64,000 nt of DNA, taken from contig NC_040032.1 of assembly GCF_000972845.2 (NCBI RefSeq), positions 9,770,334-9,834,333 on the forward strand, read 5' to 3'. Numbering within the stretch: position 1 is the stretch's first letter; each line of letters opens with the position of its first letter. Made by a program: the position numbers and the translations under genes. The stretch is from Larimichthys crocea (Eukaryota > Chordata > Actinopteri > Sciaenidae). The notes under the pieces were generated by a model. The model did no database searches. It worked only from the letters and a program-made list of their open reading frames with translations, and was not told where the DNA came from. Positions 43,901 to 53,517 of this stretch are shown piece by piece.

Positions 43901-45905
43901 GATTAGTCAGACTGGTTGATGATGTGGCGAAGCGTCAGATGACGGATCCAAAGAAAGAGCTGGCCACCTGAAGAATGCTGCTACACACAGCATCCGTCAG
44001 TCATTAAAGGATAATCCCTCACATGATGCAACACAAATCAAGTCTCATCGACCAAGCGAGACGTCCTCGAAACAAACCGGACTCTGTCAGCGAGGAGCGA
44101 CTCTGGAGGAGAAGTCTCTGCAATGAAACAAGCACAGTCTGCGATGAAAGCACCGATTTTGGCACCGGCGTCACGTCTGACTCACTTGCGGCTCCCTCGC
44201 CAACGCCTGAATAGTTAATGAAACGTATCCTTCCCGAGAGGGCTGGGTGTTAGACAAATCTGGGTTTGTTGTCACTGCAGGGGCTGTTGGAGAAGCAAGG
44301 AGCGCTCAGAGAAAGAGTCTGTACTTTCTTCTCTCTAATCTCTTTCCACGAGGAGCTTCTGCACCTGCCCCGACCAACTTGACACGCTCTTTAACGCGGC
44401 CTTTAGAACATTTGACACTTGATCCCGAGACATTAAGCGGCTGAAAAGAAACATGTGAAAAGGGTTTAGCTGTGTCTTCGCTTCTTTGAGTTGTATCTGT
44501 TCGTAGAGATATCATCGGTTAGCAGAGGAACTCGTGTACATGTTATCCATTTAGGACAGCCCTGAAACATTGGCCTTTGGTCATCTGCAACCCAAAAAAC
44601 ATCTTCCTTCCATTCAAGCTGCATTCATAGTCATCATCACAGACTCCATGTCTTCATCGTGAACAGAACTATGAAGCCTCGTGTGCTCTGAGAACAAACC
44701 GTTAAATGTGAGCGCTGTCCTGATTCCGTACACGCCGTCATCCTGTTTTTTTTTTTGTCGCCTCAGGCACCATCTGTCATGGCTTTCCCTGCAACCACAC
44801 CGACGGGCATGATGGCATATGCAATGGTAAGTCAGCTGGGAGTGTGTGTTCAGCAAGAGTTCACTTCCCGTCACACACACTCACACACACTCTAGTGTAC
44901 TACTTGTTTGTTGAGGTGACAGACTTCATCCGTGCTGTTTCTTCTTCTTCTTCTTCTTCAGCCTCCTCACATGGGCTCCGTGATGATGACGCAGCCAACC
45001 ATGATGTACACCCAGCCCGTGATGAGGCCCGCCAACCCGTTTGGCGCCAATCCAGGTGCACAGGTAAAAGATGTCGACACCCCAACCTCCGAACCTCGAC
45101 ACGTTTGTGTTCATTAACACGAGATCGTCTTCAGAGGGAGTCAGATAATTTATTTACGAGATTAAATAAAAATCAAACCGTCGTTAAAAGGCGTGCCGAG
45201 ATGTTTTATGAGATTACACAGAGCTTGACTTTGATCACATCAGCTTCATAGTTTACCCGATCCACACTAATGTCTAAGACTAGAAACACACTCCATCGCC
45301 TTTAGTTTGCGTCCGTACGTCAACGAAACGTTGACGTACGGACGCAAACTAAATGCGATGAAGTGTGACGGAGACACTTGTTTACTTCTGCCCAGATGAC
45401 ATCGAACATTTTTTGATATTTAGTATTTAAAATCTGGATTCATCACTCAGAGTGTGAAGCGACGAAGAGGCCGTAACCTTCCTCACCAGCCCAGCTCATC
45501 TTCTGCGTGAGCTTGGTTAGTCTGCTCGGTTCTGTCTCCGCGTTAAAGAGGTCGAGATCTACTAAACAAATCCAACGTGCATCATCGATCGCGGCACGAT
45601 GGATCTGGGCGTCCCCGCTCTGCACACACACTCTCGTCTCCTGTCGGATCAGGGTCGGATGTGGGAAGTTACACTCGGTAGTTTCTCGCCGGCGTCTGAT
45701 TCATCGTCTGAAATAAGATGATGTGAGTCATCAGACGGATGTAAAGATTAGAAGAGATGCAGCTTTAATCCTGACGTCTTTCCACATCAGATTTCTGGAT
45801 GCTGGTTTCATTTCTGCCTCCAGAACTATTTTCTGTTCCAAAAAAAAAAAGAGTTGACGTTGTTGTTTTTTCTTCTTTGTGTCTTGGCAGATGCAGTTTA
45901 TGTAA
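26692..45905 (+). CDS. picalm: phosphatidylinositol-binding clathrin assembly protein (CALM)
   Basis: PICALM recruits clathrin and AP2 to PIP2 membranes and sorts small R-SNAREs in endocytosis. Coding exons: 26692-26821, 33894-34036, 34183-34258, 34343-34445, 34814-34907, 35005-35116, 35608-35714, 35824-35865, 36994-37079, 37304-37427, 37710-37843, 38388-38473, 39376-39528, 39935-40018, 40415-40495, 40718-40828, 42276-42404, 42486-42516, 42615-42714, 44767-44826, 44962-45063 and 45891-45905. All borders are GT-AG and phases agree; all exons joined give 700 residues. The ANTH domain (about 1-289) is nearly identical to human, with the PIP2-binding K28, K38, K40 and H41 present. The C-terminal half is disordered, with NPF motifs (NSNPFL, HYNPFF, ANPFGA) and ends GAQMQFM as in mammals, on a 15-base last coding exon. 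Exons 14 and 15 look like cassettes. It is PICALM rather than its paralogue SNAP91 because of the tail. Teleosts have picalma and picalmb; I cannot say which. Confidence 0.97.
27215..27540. mobile_element. degenerate SINE/LINE-derived sequence
   Basis: CCCAAAGTGCTTCACAAC near 27256 is the core of a common fish retroelement, and GGACTTGAACCGG at 27479-27491 is the complement of a tRNA-like B box (CCGGTTCAAGTCC). These may be one or two old insertions; borders are approximate. Confidence 0.45.
27732..28192. mobile_element. hAT-like non-autonomous DNA transposon, 461 bp
   Basis: Perfect 12-bp terminal inverted repeats CAGGGTTCCCAC / GTGGGAACCCTG are flanked on both sides by TATTAA (27726-27731 and 28193-28198). 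The CAGGG terminus is typical of hAT elements, although their target duplication is normally 8 bp and only 6 match here. Inside, the word TGCTTGAA occurs repeatedly near both ends. There is no transposase frame. Confidence 0.75.
28835..28906. repeat. near-perfect inverted repeat, 34-bp arms, 4-base loop
   Basis: Left arm 28835-28868 and right arm 28873-28906 pair at 32 of 34 positions around the loop ATCC; the only mismatches are two adjacent bases. No open frame and no flanking duplication is evident. It sits in picalm intron 1. Confidence 0.9.
33425..33790. mobile_element. diverged copy of MITE family A
   Basis: The left end AAAAGGCCCAGT and the right end CTGGACCTTTA resemble the termini of the element at 5258. 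Internally, CTCTGTGGAAGAGGACCTGC matches the family core. It ends about 100 bases before picalm exon 2. Confidence 0.55.
35866..36993 (+). other. picalm: picalm intron 8
   Basis: 1.1 kb between the 42-base exon 8 and exon 9. I find no exon or named repeat in it; an 11-base A run at 35932 and pyrimidine-rich stretches near 36770-36900 are the only features. Confidence 0.7.
38508..38553. repeat. CA microsatellite, picalm intron 12
   Basis: CA dinucleotides with one CG interruption, about 35 bases after the exon 12 donor. A GT tract of about 40 bases follows at 38691-38731, in opposite sense, so the transcript could pair the two. Confidence 0.85.
38691..38731. repeat. GT microsatellite, picalm intron 12
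   Basis: About 20 GT units. It is complementary to the CA tract 140 bases upstream in the same intron. Confidence 0.85.
39935..40018 (+). CDS. picalm: picalm exon 14, probable cassette with NPF motif
   Basis: 84 bases (28 codons), entering and leaving in phase 1, encoding [20 protein letters not shown] and a further few residues. NPF is a ligand for EH-domain proteins such as EPS15. Skipping keeps the frame, because exon 13 also leaves in phase 1 and exons 15 and 16 enter in phase 1. I infer alternative use from the phases; transcripts would be needed to show it. Confidence 0.8.
40415..40495 (+). CDS. picalm: picalm exon 15, probable cassette
   Basis: 81 bases (27 codons), phase 1 at both ends, encoding [20 protein letters not shown] and AIAGLFR. 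Good acceptor (TGTCAG) and donor (GTAGGT). Skipping it, or exon 14, or both, leaves the reading frame intact. It adds no clathrin or AP2 motif that I recognise. Confidence 0.78.
40829..42275 (+). other. picalm: picalm intron 16
   Basis: 1.4 kb intron. Besides the CA tract near its start it holds a T run (41943-41956) and a pyrimidine-rich stretch before exon 17. No further exon is supported. Confidence 0.7.
40848..40908. repeat. CA microsatellite, picalm intron 16
   Basis: About 30 uninterrupted CA units starting 20 bases after the exon 16 donor. Confidence 0.9.
42715..44766 (+). other. picalm: picalm intron 19, with repeat remnants
   Basis: 2 kb intron. At 42760-42830 ACTTTATTGATGCCACACCG and GGGAAATTCCA belong to a very common fish retroelement tail (usual form CTTTATTGATCCCGAGGGAAATTC). 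At 43845-43895 CCTTGAAAAGACCTTGAATTT and AAAAGTGTGGGAACTCCAGG resemble the hAT-like element at 27732. No exon seen. Confidence 0.6.
44941..44961 (+). repeat. picalm: TTC microsatellite forming a splice acceptor
   Basis: About six CTT/TTC units run straight into the AG of the exon 21 acceptor (44960-44961), so the polypyrimidine tract of this exon is itself a trinucleotide repeat. Confidence 0.85.
45287..45367. repeat. near-perfect inverted repeat, 39-bp arms, 3-base loop
   Basis: Left arm 45287-45325 and right arm 45329-45367 pair at 37 of 39 positions around the loop AAA. The arms are CpG-rich (GTCCGTACGTCAACG near the loop). It lies in picalm intron 21. No transposon-like flank or coding frame is present. 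Confidence 0.92.
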
Positions 45906-47375
45906 CCCGAGGACGGGTTGGGAGTCTTTCCCGTTTTGAAGATGATTCACGACAAAGTCAAACTATCCAAGCGGCAAACGATGCAGTTTGCTTCCAATGA
46001 ACTCACCTCGCTCTCTCTCTCTCTCTCTCTGTCCGAGAACGAAAGGCCCAAATAAGACTTGTTGAATAAAAATCACTGGTGACCTTGGAGCCGCTCTGGC
46101 CACCTCAGAGAGGCATCAGCAGTGGACACTGTGCCCGTCTAGTCATGTCTAAGTCATAAGAAGGAGATGAAGAGTGCGTGCTGCCATTCAAAACCCACGT
46201 GGGACGGGGATCAGCCCTACACTGCATCCTGGACTAAGAGAAACACAACACCCAGAGGGAAGAGAGCGTCCGGACACCGTCTGTACTCATGGGGAGGGGG
46301 GTCGGGTTGTTGTCACACTGTTTGGCCTTTTTTTGTTCCTCTTTCTCCAGGTGAGGCTGAGAGAGTCACTTCTTTTTGATTTATCAATCATGATTTAGCT
46401 TCTTAAAGAAAATCCCCAGATTAGAAAAAAAAGAATTGCGACACCACACCTTTTTGTTTTCTTTCTCTTTTTTTTTTATGTATTGTTTGCAGTAGACATT
46501 CCTTGTGTATTGTTTGTATTTATTTATGATTACTTGCAGAGAGGATGGCATAAAAAAAAAAATGTAAATGTAACTAGTCACCGACCTCCCTCCTCGTGGA
46601 TGGTCTTCAGGTTTATATACATAGGTATGATTGATTGTAGAATTGGATTTTGAGTGATTGAGATGATTTTTTTTTTTTTTTAAAAGAAGAAGTTAATATA
46701 AAGTTTAAAGAGATGACATGTTTTGCTGTTGGGGGGAGGTGGGCACTAAAATATTCTCTGTACTCGGACGACGCCTCGCGCAGTTCGCCGTGGCTCGCGT
46801 CCTGCGTATGAACGTGATAATTCATCAACGCCGTCAGATTCGGTGGGCTCGATTTCTATGAATTTGGCGCGGGAACATTTTTCACATCAACAAAAAAAAA
46901 TAAAAATAAAAGCACTACATTTTGTGATCGAGGCAACATTGCATTGGAAAGGAAAATCTGCATTTATGCTTATGACGCTTTTGGCATGCCATTTATTCTT
47001 ACATTTAACAAAGCTGCTGGCTGCCCGTTTTCTTTTGTTTTTTCTTCCAACTTGAATGTGCGGGGTCGCTTTCATGCTCAGATCATGTTTCCACAGGCGA
47101 GCACTGGTGCGTGGGTTCATGTGATTCTGGTCAGGGGTGGGTGTCGAGGGATCGGGTGGGTGCGCAGGAGAATAGAGCACTGTTGATCGGTGCTTTGTGT
47201 ATATAAAACTTAATCCTGCCAATCACAGGAAAGGCTGGGTGCAGGTATGAAAAGATGGTCTGAACATAAAAGCGGCCCTTGATTCATTAACTGAGCATAT
47301 TTTCTGCATTGTCCCTGCAGATTATATTTTTGTTTGTTTGATTTTTTCCAATAAAGTGCAAGCTTCCACACTTTG
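45906..47375 (+). other. picalm: picalm 3' UTR
   Basis: Follows the TAA at 45903-45905 with no competing exon. It contains a CT microsatellite (46011-46031), several A and T runs, and two AATAAA signals, an early one at 46075-46080 and a distal one at 47350-47355. The distal signal is followed by a GT-rich stretch, so about 47370 is the likely main end; the proximal one could give a short UTR. Confidence 0.7.
47350..47355 (+). terminator. picalm: picalm distal polyadenylation signal
   Basis: AATAAA in TTCCAATAAAGTGCAAGC, followed within 40 bases by a GT-rich element (TTTGGCTCTGTGTTTATT). This is a canonical arrangement. Confidence 0.65.
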
Positions 47376-48079
47376 GCTCTGTGTTTATTCCTCAAAGTTC
47401 ACATTGGTATGAAGTGCAGGCCCGTGAATTCACGAGGGGTCTCACGGTGGTTAAGTAGAGCTGGCGGGTGGTTGATGGGAACTCCTTTGAGTCTCCCTGG
47501 AGGCGAGGTCATGGTTGGCTCAGACCAAAAATAAATGCAGTCTGAGCTATGATAAGACGTGTCGTATATTCTCGTGTTCAGAGACTTCAGGGTTTGATTT
47601 TCTTGACATTATGTAATTATACACACGTCTCTGTGAAATAATGTGACCTTTACAAGCTGTCTCTTAAAGGGATAGTGTTGTATTACACGGTCATGAATTT
47701 GGGAGAGACAGAGTTTATAAAAAGAATTGTGATATGTCCTGACTTTTTGTCACGAGCTGCAGAAACCCTGAATCCTACATTTCCCATAATTCAACCAAGA
47801 GATGTCACACCCCTGTTGACACTGGGCTTTCAGTCCAAGCTGAGATAACAAAACTCCTTCAGAGCCACTGAAGAAGATATCACTGTTTTCATGTCTAATA
47901 GATTAAATAAAGAGCCACTAAACTAATACAACCCCCCCCAAAAAAGCTGGACAGGGTTGTGTTTCGCACTCTGTTCATCAGTTCAGCTCAGAACTTGAAA
48001 GTGGAATGTTTTCCCGCTGTTGCTTGATGCCCAACAATTTAAGGTCTCCATGCATCAAACTAGAGGTCAAGCCTGGACT

Positions 48080-48640
48080 GCTGGTTGGCCGGTTTAGCAC
48101 CCGGACCCTGACTCTACATCCAAAATGTGGTTTGATATTGTCTTGATGAATCGACTAAGGCCGTCCCTGAAAAAGACGTCCACTATTTGGCAGCAAACGT
48201 TAAAAACCTTTAATGCATCGTTTAGTATCAATGGTGTCTTCACAAACGTGCAGGTTACCCATCATGCCATGTCCACTAATGCACCTCCATACCGTACGAG
48301 ACATTGCGTCCATGATCGGACCACAGGACAGTCTTCCTCTTCGCCTCAGTCCATCTTAAATAAGCTCAGGCCCACAGAAGGCGGCGGTGACGTTTCCAGA
48401 TCTGGGTTCTATCCGGTGTCCTCTTTGCACGGTGAAGTTTGAGCTGTCATTTGTGGATGCAGAGATGAAGTGTGTTCACAGACGATGAACCGACTGAAGA
48501 TCACCGACAGATACGACTGATTTTCAGTCTTGTCCCTTGCGTACAGAGATTTCTTCTGATTCTCTGAATCTCTGAATGATTTCATGAACTGTAGACGAAC
48601 AAGATTTTACGTAGAGAGACACCGTCAGTCTAAATTATCT
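48080..48640. mobile_element. decayed copy of a dispersed fish DNA repeat (family B)
   Basis: Words such as AATGTGGTTTGATATTGTCT, CACTAATGCACCTCCATACC and CTTGCGTACAGAGATTTC match a family I recognise as abundant in fish genomes but cannot name with certainty. A second copy lies at 54245-54540 in a sytl2 intron, and a fragment with the same word GTCCCTTGCGTACA at about 49900-50000. Confidence 0.5.
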
Positions 48641-49611
48641 TTACCAGCCTGTCCACAGTGAGTGTTTTGCACATCATCATCATCATCACTTTTTGTTTCT
48701 TTTCACATTTTACACAGAAGGACAACTTTTTGGAAACTTGGTTGTCGGTAATAAAAAATTGTGGAGTTTCAGGAAACGCTGGAGCTGAATTTGTGGAAAG
48801 TCTTTGGCTCTTGGGGGTGCCAGCGATCATTATGGAGGCTTCTGCTGCTGAACCCACAGGTGCAGCAGCTCATCCATGTGCATCACACACACACACACAG
48901 AAAGACCTTGATATAAAGCTACATCCTGCTTGGCAAAGTCTCTCCGCCAGCAATAAGAAGAGTCTTTGTCGTGCTGCCACTTCCCCTTATTTTGGATGCA
49001 GCAGTCGAAAGATGCAAAGTGTGTGTTTGTGTGAGACACCCGAATTTCATGGTAGAATGAATTGGCGGTTTAATAAAAGCCTCACTGTTGAACTGAGGCC
49101 TTCCTATTCACGGGAGTCTTCAGACAGTTAACCTTATTTGACTATTGAGCTGGAAGAGCATCGTCAGTCATTGGTTCAAACCCGCCTCGGACTGATGTTA
49201 GATCTCTGAGATCAGCCGAAAGCTATTGCAACAACAAGCTTGTTAACAGAAATATTCTCCTTCTGCCGAGCAGTACACCAGCGTCCTGATCTGGTTCGGC
49301 CCATAGCTGGTAAAAGGTTTGCATTGGTATGAATTACAAAAACGAACACTGCCTGTGTCTGAAGGCAGAATGAAGACGATCATCACATCGGTTTAACCAT
49401 TCTGGCTCTCATTAAACGGCAGTTAAACGAATGTGGAGATAGTGGCAGCTGTCGAAGGAAGATGTGATTAAGTCTGTGCGGGTGTGTCGGTCAACGCTGA
49501 ACTAATTGGCACACAGGAAACAGTTGTCAGTTACAGGATGATATAAAGAAATTATTTTACGTTAATACAACATTAAGTACAAAAACATTTATGCAAAATA
49601 TCTTGAACATA

Positions 49612-49850
49612 CACTACTCACGAAAAGTTTGGGATATTTGACTTTCGTAGTTTAGTTTATGTAAAATGCTACAGTGCTATTAAATCATGAAAGTAGGACA
49701 TTTAATTTAAGCATGCGATGGAAATTTCTTCATTTCAAACTGTTTATTCAAACAACAATGCTGGCTATACCACAACATAACATGTTAATGTCTCAGTAAC
49801 TCGTCATGTATCCTTGACCATCGATTACAGCTCGACTAGCAGCTCGTGCT
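49612..49850. mobile_element. DNA transposon terminal fragment
   Basis: CACTACTCACGAAAAGTTTG followed by GGGATATTTGACTTTCG is close to the terminus of a common fish Tc1/mariner-like non-autonomous element (usual CACTACTCACAAAAAGTTAG). The other end is not found within 1 kb. Confidence 0.45.
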
Positions 49851-50915
49851 GTTCACAAGTCGACTTAACTCAAAAAGCTTCACTCTGAGTACATCCTGTT
49901 TGAGGCCTCGTGTCTGATGCACTGCTGTCCGCTGGGCCTGAAGATCGCGGACATCCAGTGTCGGTTTGAGGTCTGGTCCCTTGCGTACATCACCTCGTTA
50001 GAGAACAGCATGTTCTGCAATAAGTTCTGAAACATTGAACTGATTGTACATTCAAACGTTTAGAGGAGGTCAGAGTAGAGTCTGTTTCCGGTCTTCCAGC
50101 TTCTTCCAGGTTGTAAAGCTTCATAAGATCTTTGTCTGATGTCTGGTTCAGGTGGTGACTAAATGGATCCATTACACTGTTGATCTTTAACTGAATTGTG
50201 TTTTGTTGCGATCTGTGAAACCTCTTTTCTGTGATAACCATGATGATTCAGCTGTCAGGATGAGATGAATTGAACTTTCTTTTCATCAAGTTGAAGTTTT
50301 CTGATAACATCTGACAGGAAGTCGATAGATGTCTGCTACTGTTATTACTCTTTGTAACGAACCACCTCTGACCTTTCAGCTGAAATACTTGGTATTCTTG
50401 TCGTGATGTTCTTACATATTCCTCCTCATCATCATTATATTCTATTGGTTTTGTTAAATTCAGTGAGAGAAACTCGAACAGGTTAGAGATCCCCACAGAG
50501 GAATGGAGCTCTTCTGCCATCTTGTGGTCTACGGGTGCAGCTGCAGTCTATTTGTTAATGGATTGATTTTATTGATTTAATTGATCTAATTGATTTTGGT
50601 GGCCTGTCATCAATGTTAGAAACTGATGGTGTATTAGCAGTAATGACTCCAACCTAAAGGGCTGAGCTGACATTTACAGAGCTGTTTGTTGACCTGCTTT
50701 GTAAAAACACTGAGGTTGATTTCCTGGAAGAACTTTGCAGCCGTTGGCTTGTGGTTTCACCTCGACCTGACCTCTCTTCAGCCGGGTTTGGGTTAACCCT
50801 AACTGCTCATGTTTGCTCTCTTTCACCATCATTTCTTTTCTTCTCCTCAGCGCTGCAGCAACATTAGTTAAACCAGCATTAAATAAAAGTCAAAGTGTCA
50901 AAAAGTATTTTTGAA

Positions 50916-51087
50916 TTAAAGGAACAATATGTCAGATATTGACTGTATTAAATCATGACACGACCATGCTACGTCAGCAGAGATTAAAGAAACAGTGTTT
51001 CTTCTTTTGAAATTCCAGATCGGACCAGATCTGTTTTTAACCACTAGATGTCACTGTTATGAGCAAAGTTACATATTGTTCTTTTAA
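50916..51087. mobile_element. TTAA-flanked MITE, 172 bp (piggyBac-like)
   Basis: Begins TTAAAGGAACAATATGT and ends ACATATTGTTCTTTTAA, complementary at 16 of 17 positions including TTAA at both ends. TTAA target sites are the hallmark of piggyBac-type elements. The interior (CACTAGATGTCACTGTTATG) has no coding frame. Confidence 0.75.
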
Positions 51088-51659
51088 CTATTGTAAAGCT
51101 GGTTACTCTCAGCTGTAAGTTATATTAGTTACAGGCTGACATGAATACTTTAATGACTGACCAACAATGTGATACATCATATCACACTGCGCATATTAAC
51201 AATCACTTATTAAATGCAAGGTGTACCATGAAATATAGTTCCTGTTCCCGTGTTATTAATTAAATTATACCCACTTAATTAAATTATACACTATGAAACT
51301 GTGACGGGACAACCTAGAGAGAAAACTCTGGTGATGTTCCTGCAGTTGTGGTCTTGAGTCTTCTTTGTCCGAGACGGAGACAAGACCTTCAAAAACTGGT
51401 CTGAGACCAGTCTCAGTCTTGAGCCAGAACAGAACATTACAGGGTCTACAGACCGGTCTCAAGTACAACAATTTAATTATGAAAATGTGTTTTTCTCTGT
51501 GCTTCAATAACTTTGAAATTGAATTCTTGATGCAAATATTCCTCTTCAAAGTTTCATCCACGTGTATTTACCTCCAGCTGCTCCTGCTGCAGGAGGACCT
51601 GAGACTGAGGCCCTGTAATGTTCTGTTACAGGCTCTGCTGTTACACTAAGGCAGGTTGG

Positions 51660-51756
51660 AGGTGAGGCGGACCTCCCAGCTGCTCCTCCCACCTGCAGCA
51701 GCTTCAGGATCCTGCTGCATTTCAGCTTTAACTCAGCGAGGAGCCACAGCGAGGAG
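51660..51756 (+). other. sytl2: candidate first non-coding exon of sytl2
   Basis: A GC-richer stretch (CTGCTCCTCCCACCTGCAGC onward) ends at a good donor, GAGGAG then GTGAGA, at 51756. It lies upstream of an acceptor at 53017 that opens the exon with the sytl2 ATG. Start and status are inferred. Confidence 0.3.
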
Positions 51757-53017
51757 GTGAGAGGTGAGCTGGCTGCTTTCTGACTTCACTCTTAGAAATC
51801 ACTGTCTGTTCTCTGCATGACACACACTTTCCTCTGTTTGTCTGTCCTCGTGTTCAGACTGAGAGCCGAGGCGGCGTCGGTGTAGTTTGGGAGGAATGTT
51901 CAGTGAAAGTCAGAGCGAAGGGAGAAACCATTGTTCTGATCCAATGAGCACTGATGCAAAGTTCCTGTGACTGTCGGCTGGTAATGTTACAACATATTAT
52001 AAAGTCAGTCAGTGTAGATCTTTAACCTGACACAACTTCTAATAGTCTGCAGTGGATAAACATTAACCAGACGTCTGCCTGTGTGTCATTATTTTTAATT
52101 CTTTGCATTATGTGAATGCATTTTCAAGATGAACTGGCTTAGTTGTGTTTTTTAAATCACTGCTGCTCTTTGCTTTTTAATTCTTAATGTTTGGATTTGC
52201 AGATGACAACAAGCAATGATTTGTATTTGCAAAACTCAGACTAGGACTAATGTAGCTTGTTTAATCTGACAGCAATGAGGAAGTAAGTTAAATCTCAGCT
52301 AACATAACAAGAAAACAAGTCCTCTGTCCTTCAGGTAGACTTATCCTGTTAGAAGAGCCGGACGTGCAACATTCTTCTTTGCAAAGAAAAAATTAAAAGT
52401 ACTCGTCGTGCAGGAAAAGTCGTGCAGCTCAGTGTTCATTCATTTCACTTCTTTCCATAGTAGCTGAGTATGAACCTGTAATCAAATAAAAGTTCCCACA
52501 GTGCTCTCTGATGTGAGTGAATATGCACATTGTCAGAACACGCAGGCATTCCTCAGAAAGGTCTTTGTCTTCTTAAAGGAAGAGCAGCAGCTCTAACGAG
52601 ATAAAGATCCTCATACGTACGTCCTGGTTTCACTATAATTACTTGTCCTCTGTCAGATAGAGGTGTGTCATCTTCATCACACACTCTGATCTCCCGGTAG
52701 ATAGTGTGTGTTGATGAAGTCAAGCTGCTCGTTTCATCTAGACGCAGGATGTGCCTGCACATGATTCTGCTGATGACGCCTCGGACAGGTTTTAATGTGT
52801 CAGGTTGCATGAGATGATGTTTCCTGAACTGCTGCGTGACTTTCAAGTTTTACTTTTGCAAACCAGATAAATGTTGTTTGTTAAATCTTCTGCTTATCTC
52901 GAGGAAGTCTGTCAGAGACGAGGAAATGAGTCAATCACAGTTCCTCCAACAAGGAAATAAGTCTCTATAAACTACTGTCTGGGAATTCCCCCCTTAAGTT
53001 TTTCTGTTTTCTTTCAG

Positions 53018-53160
53018 GTAAACATGTAAAACAAGCCCAGCTGAAGGAAAACATCCAAAACCAGCAGCAGAGGAGTGGAAACATTAGGATGGATAAAACA
53101 CTAAGTTAACTCAGAACAAGGCGTGAGTCAGTGAGCAGTGGAAAGCTGAAGACAGCCGCC
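53018..53160 (+). other. sytl2: sytl2 5' UTR part of the first coding exon
   Basis: A strong acceptor (TTTTCTGTTTTCTTTCAG) ends at 53017. The 143 bases from there to the ATG contain stops in frame with sytl2, so they are leader. The start codon context GCCGCCATGA is an ideal Kozak site. Confidence 0.55.
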
Positions 53161-53517
53161 ATGATCGATCTGAGTTTCCTGTCAGAGGAGGAGCAGGAGA
53201 CCATCCGGTCCGTGCTGATAAGAGACGCTCAGCTGAAAAAGGCCGAAGAGCAGCGGATCCAGTGAGTGTCACCAGCACCAACTTATCTCCAAGACTCTTC
53301 ATTTACATGTACTGCAATTAACAAATGTTCATACATGTCCCACCTAATGTCTCTGCACTCAGGAACCTCCAGAGGACGGTCAGTGACAGGGACCGGCTGA
53401 GGTACATGACCGGAGAATGGTTCTACGAGACCAAGCAGCTTCGCCATGAGGATCGCATCCACGGCTCCGACATCATCAGGGCGTCCATGAGACAAACACA
53501 CAAACCTCTGACTATAT
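53161..53517 (+). CDS. sytl2: sytl2 coding exons 1-2: Slp homology domain (Rab27 binding)
   Basis: Exons 53161-53261 and 53363-53517 encode [19 protein letters not shown], then a basic helix, then [20 protein letters not shown] and IIRASMR. In the Slp family this two-helix domain grips GTP-bound Rab27A/B, with the W-F-Y segment inserted in the effector pocket. SHD1 and SHD2 are joined without a zinc finger, as in Slp1 and Slp2. Confidence 0.93.

Larger units (their letters stand above)
47380..51650. other. intergenic region between picalm and sytl2
   Basis: No supported gene. In human, CCDC83 lies between these genes; I find no coding exon for it here. The stretch is dominated by old DNA transposon remnants (48080-48640, 49612-50000) and a MITE (50916-51087). 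50000-50900 and 51100-51650 show nothing recognisable. Confidence 0.6.

Noticed and set aside
48658..49131. 157-codon plus-strand frame between picalm and sytl2
   Set aside because: No recognisable family, flanked by and partly made of decayed repeat; no splice partners. Composition and the CATCATCAT start suggest chance.
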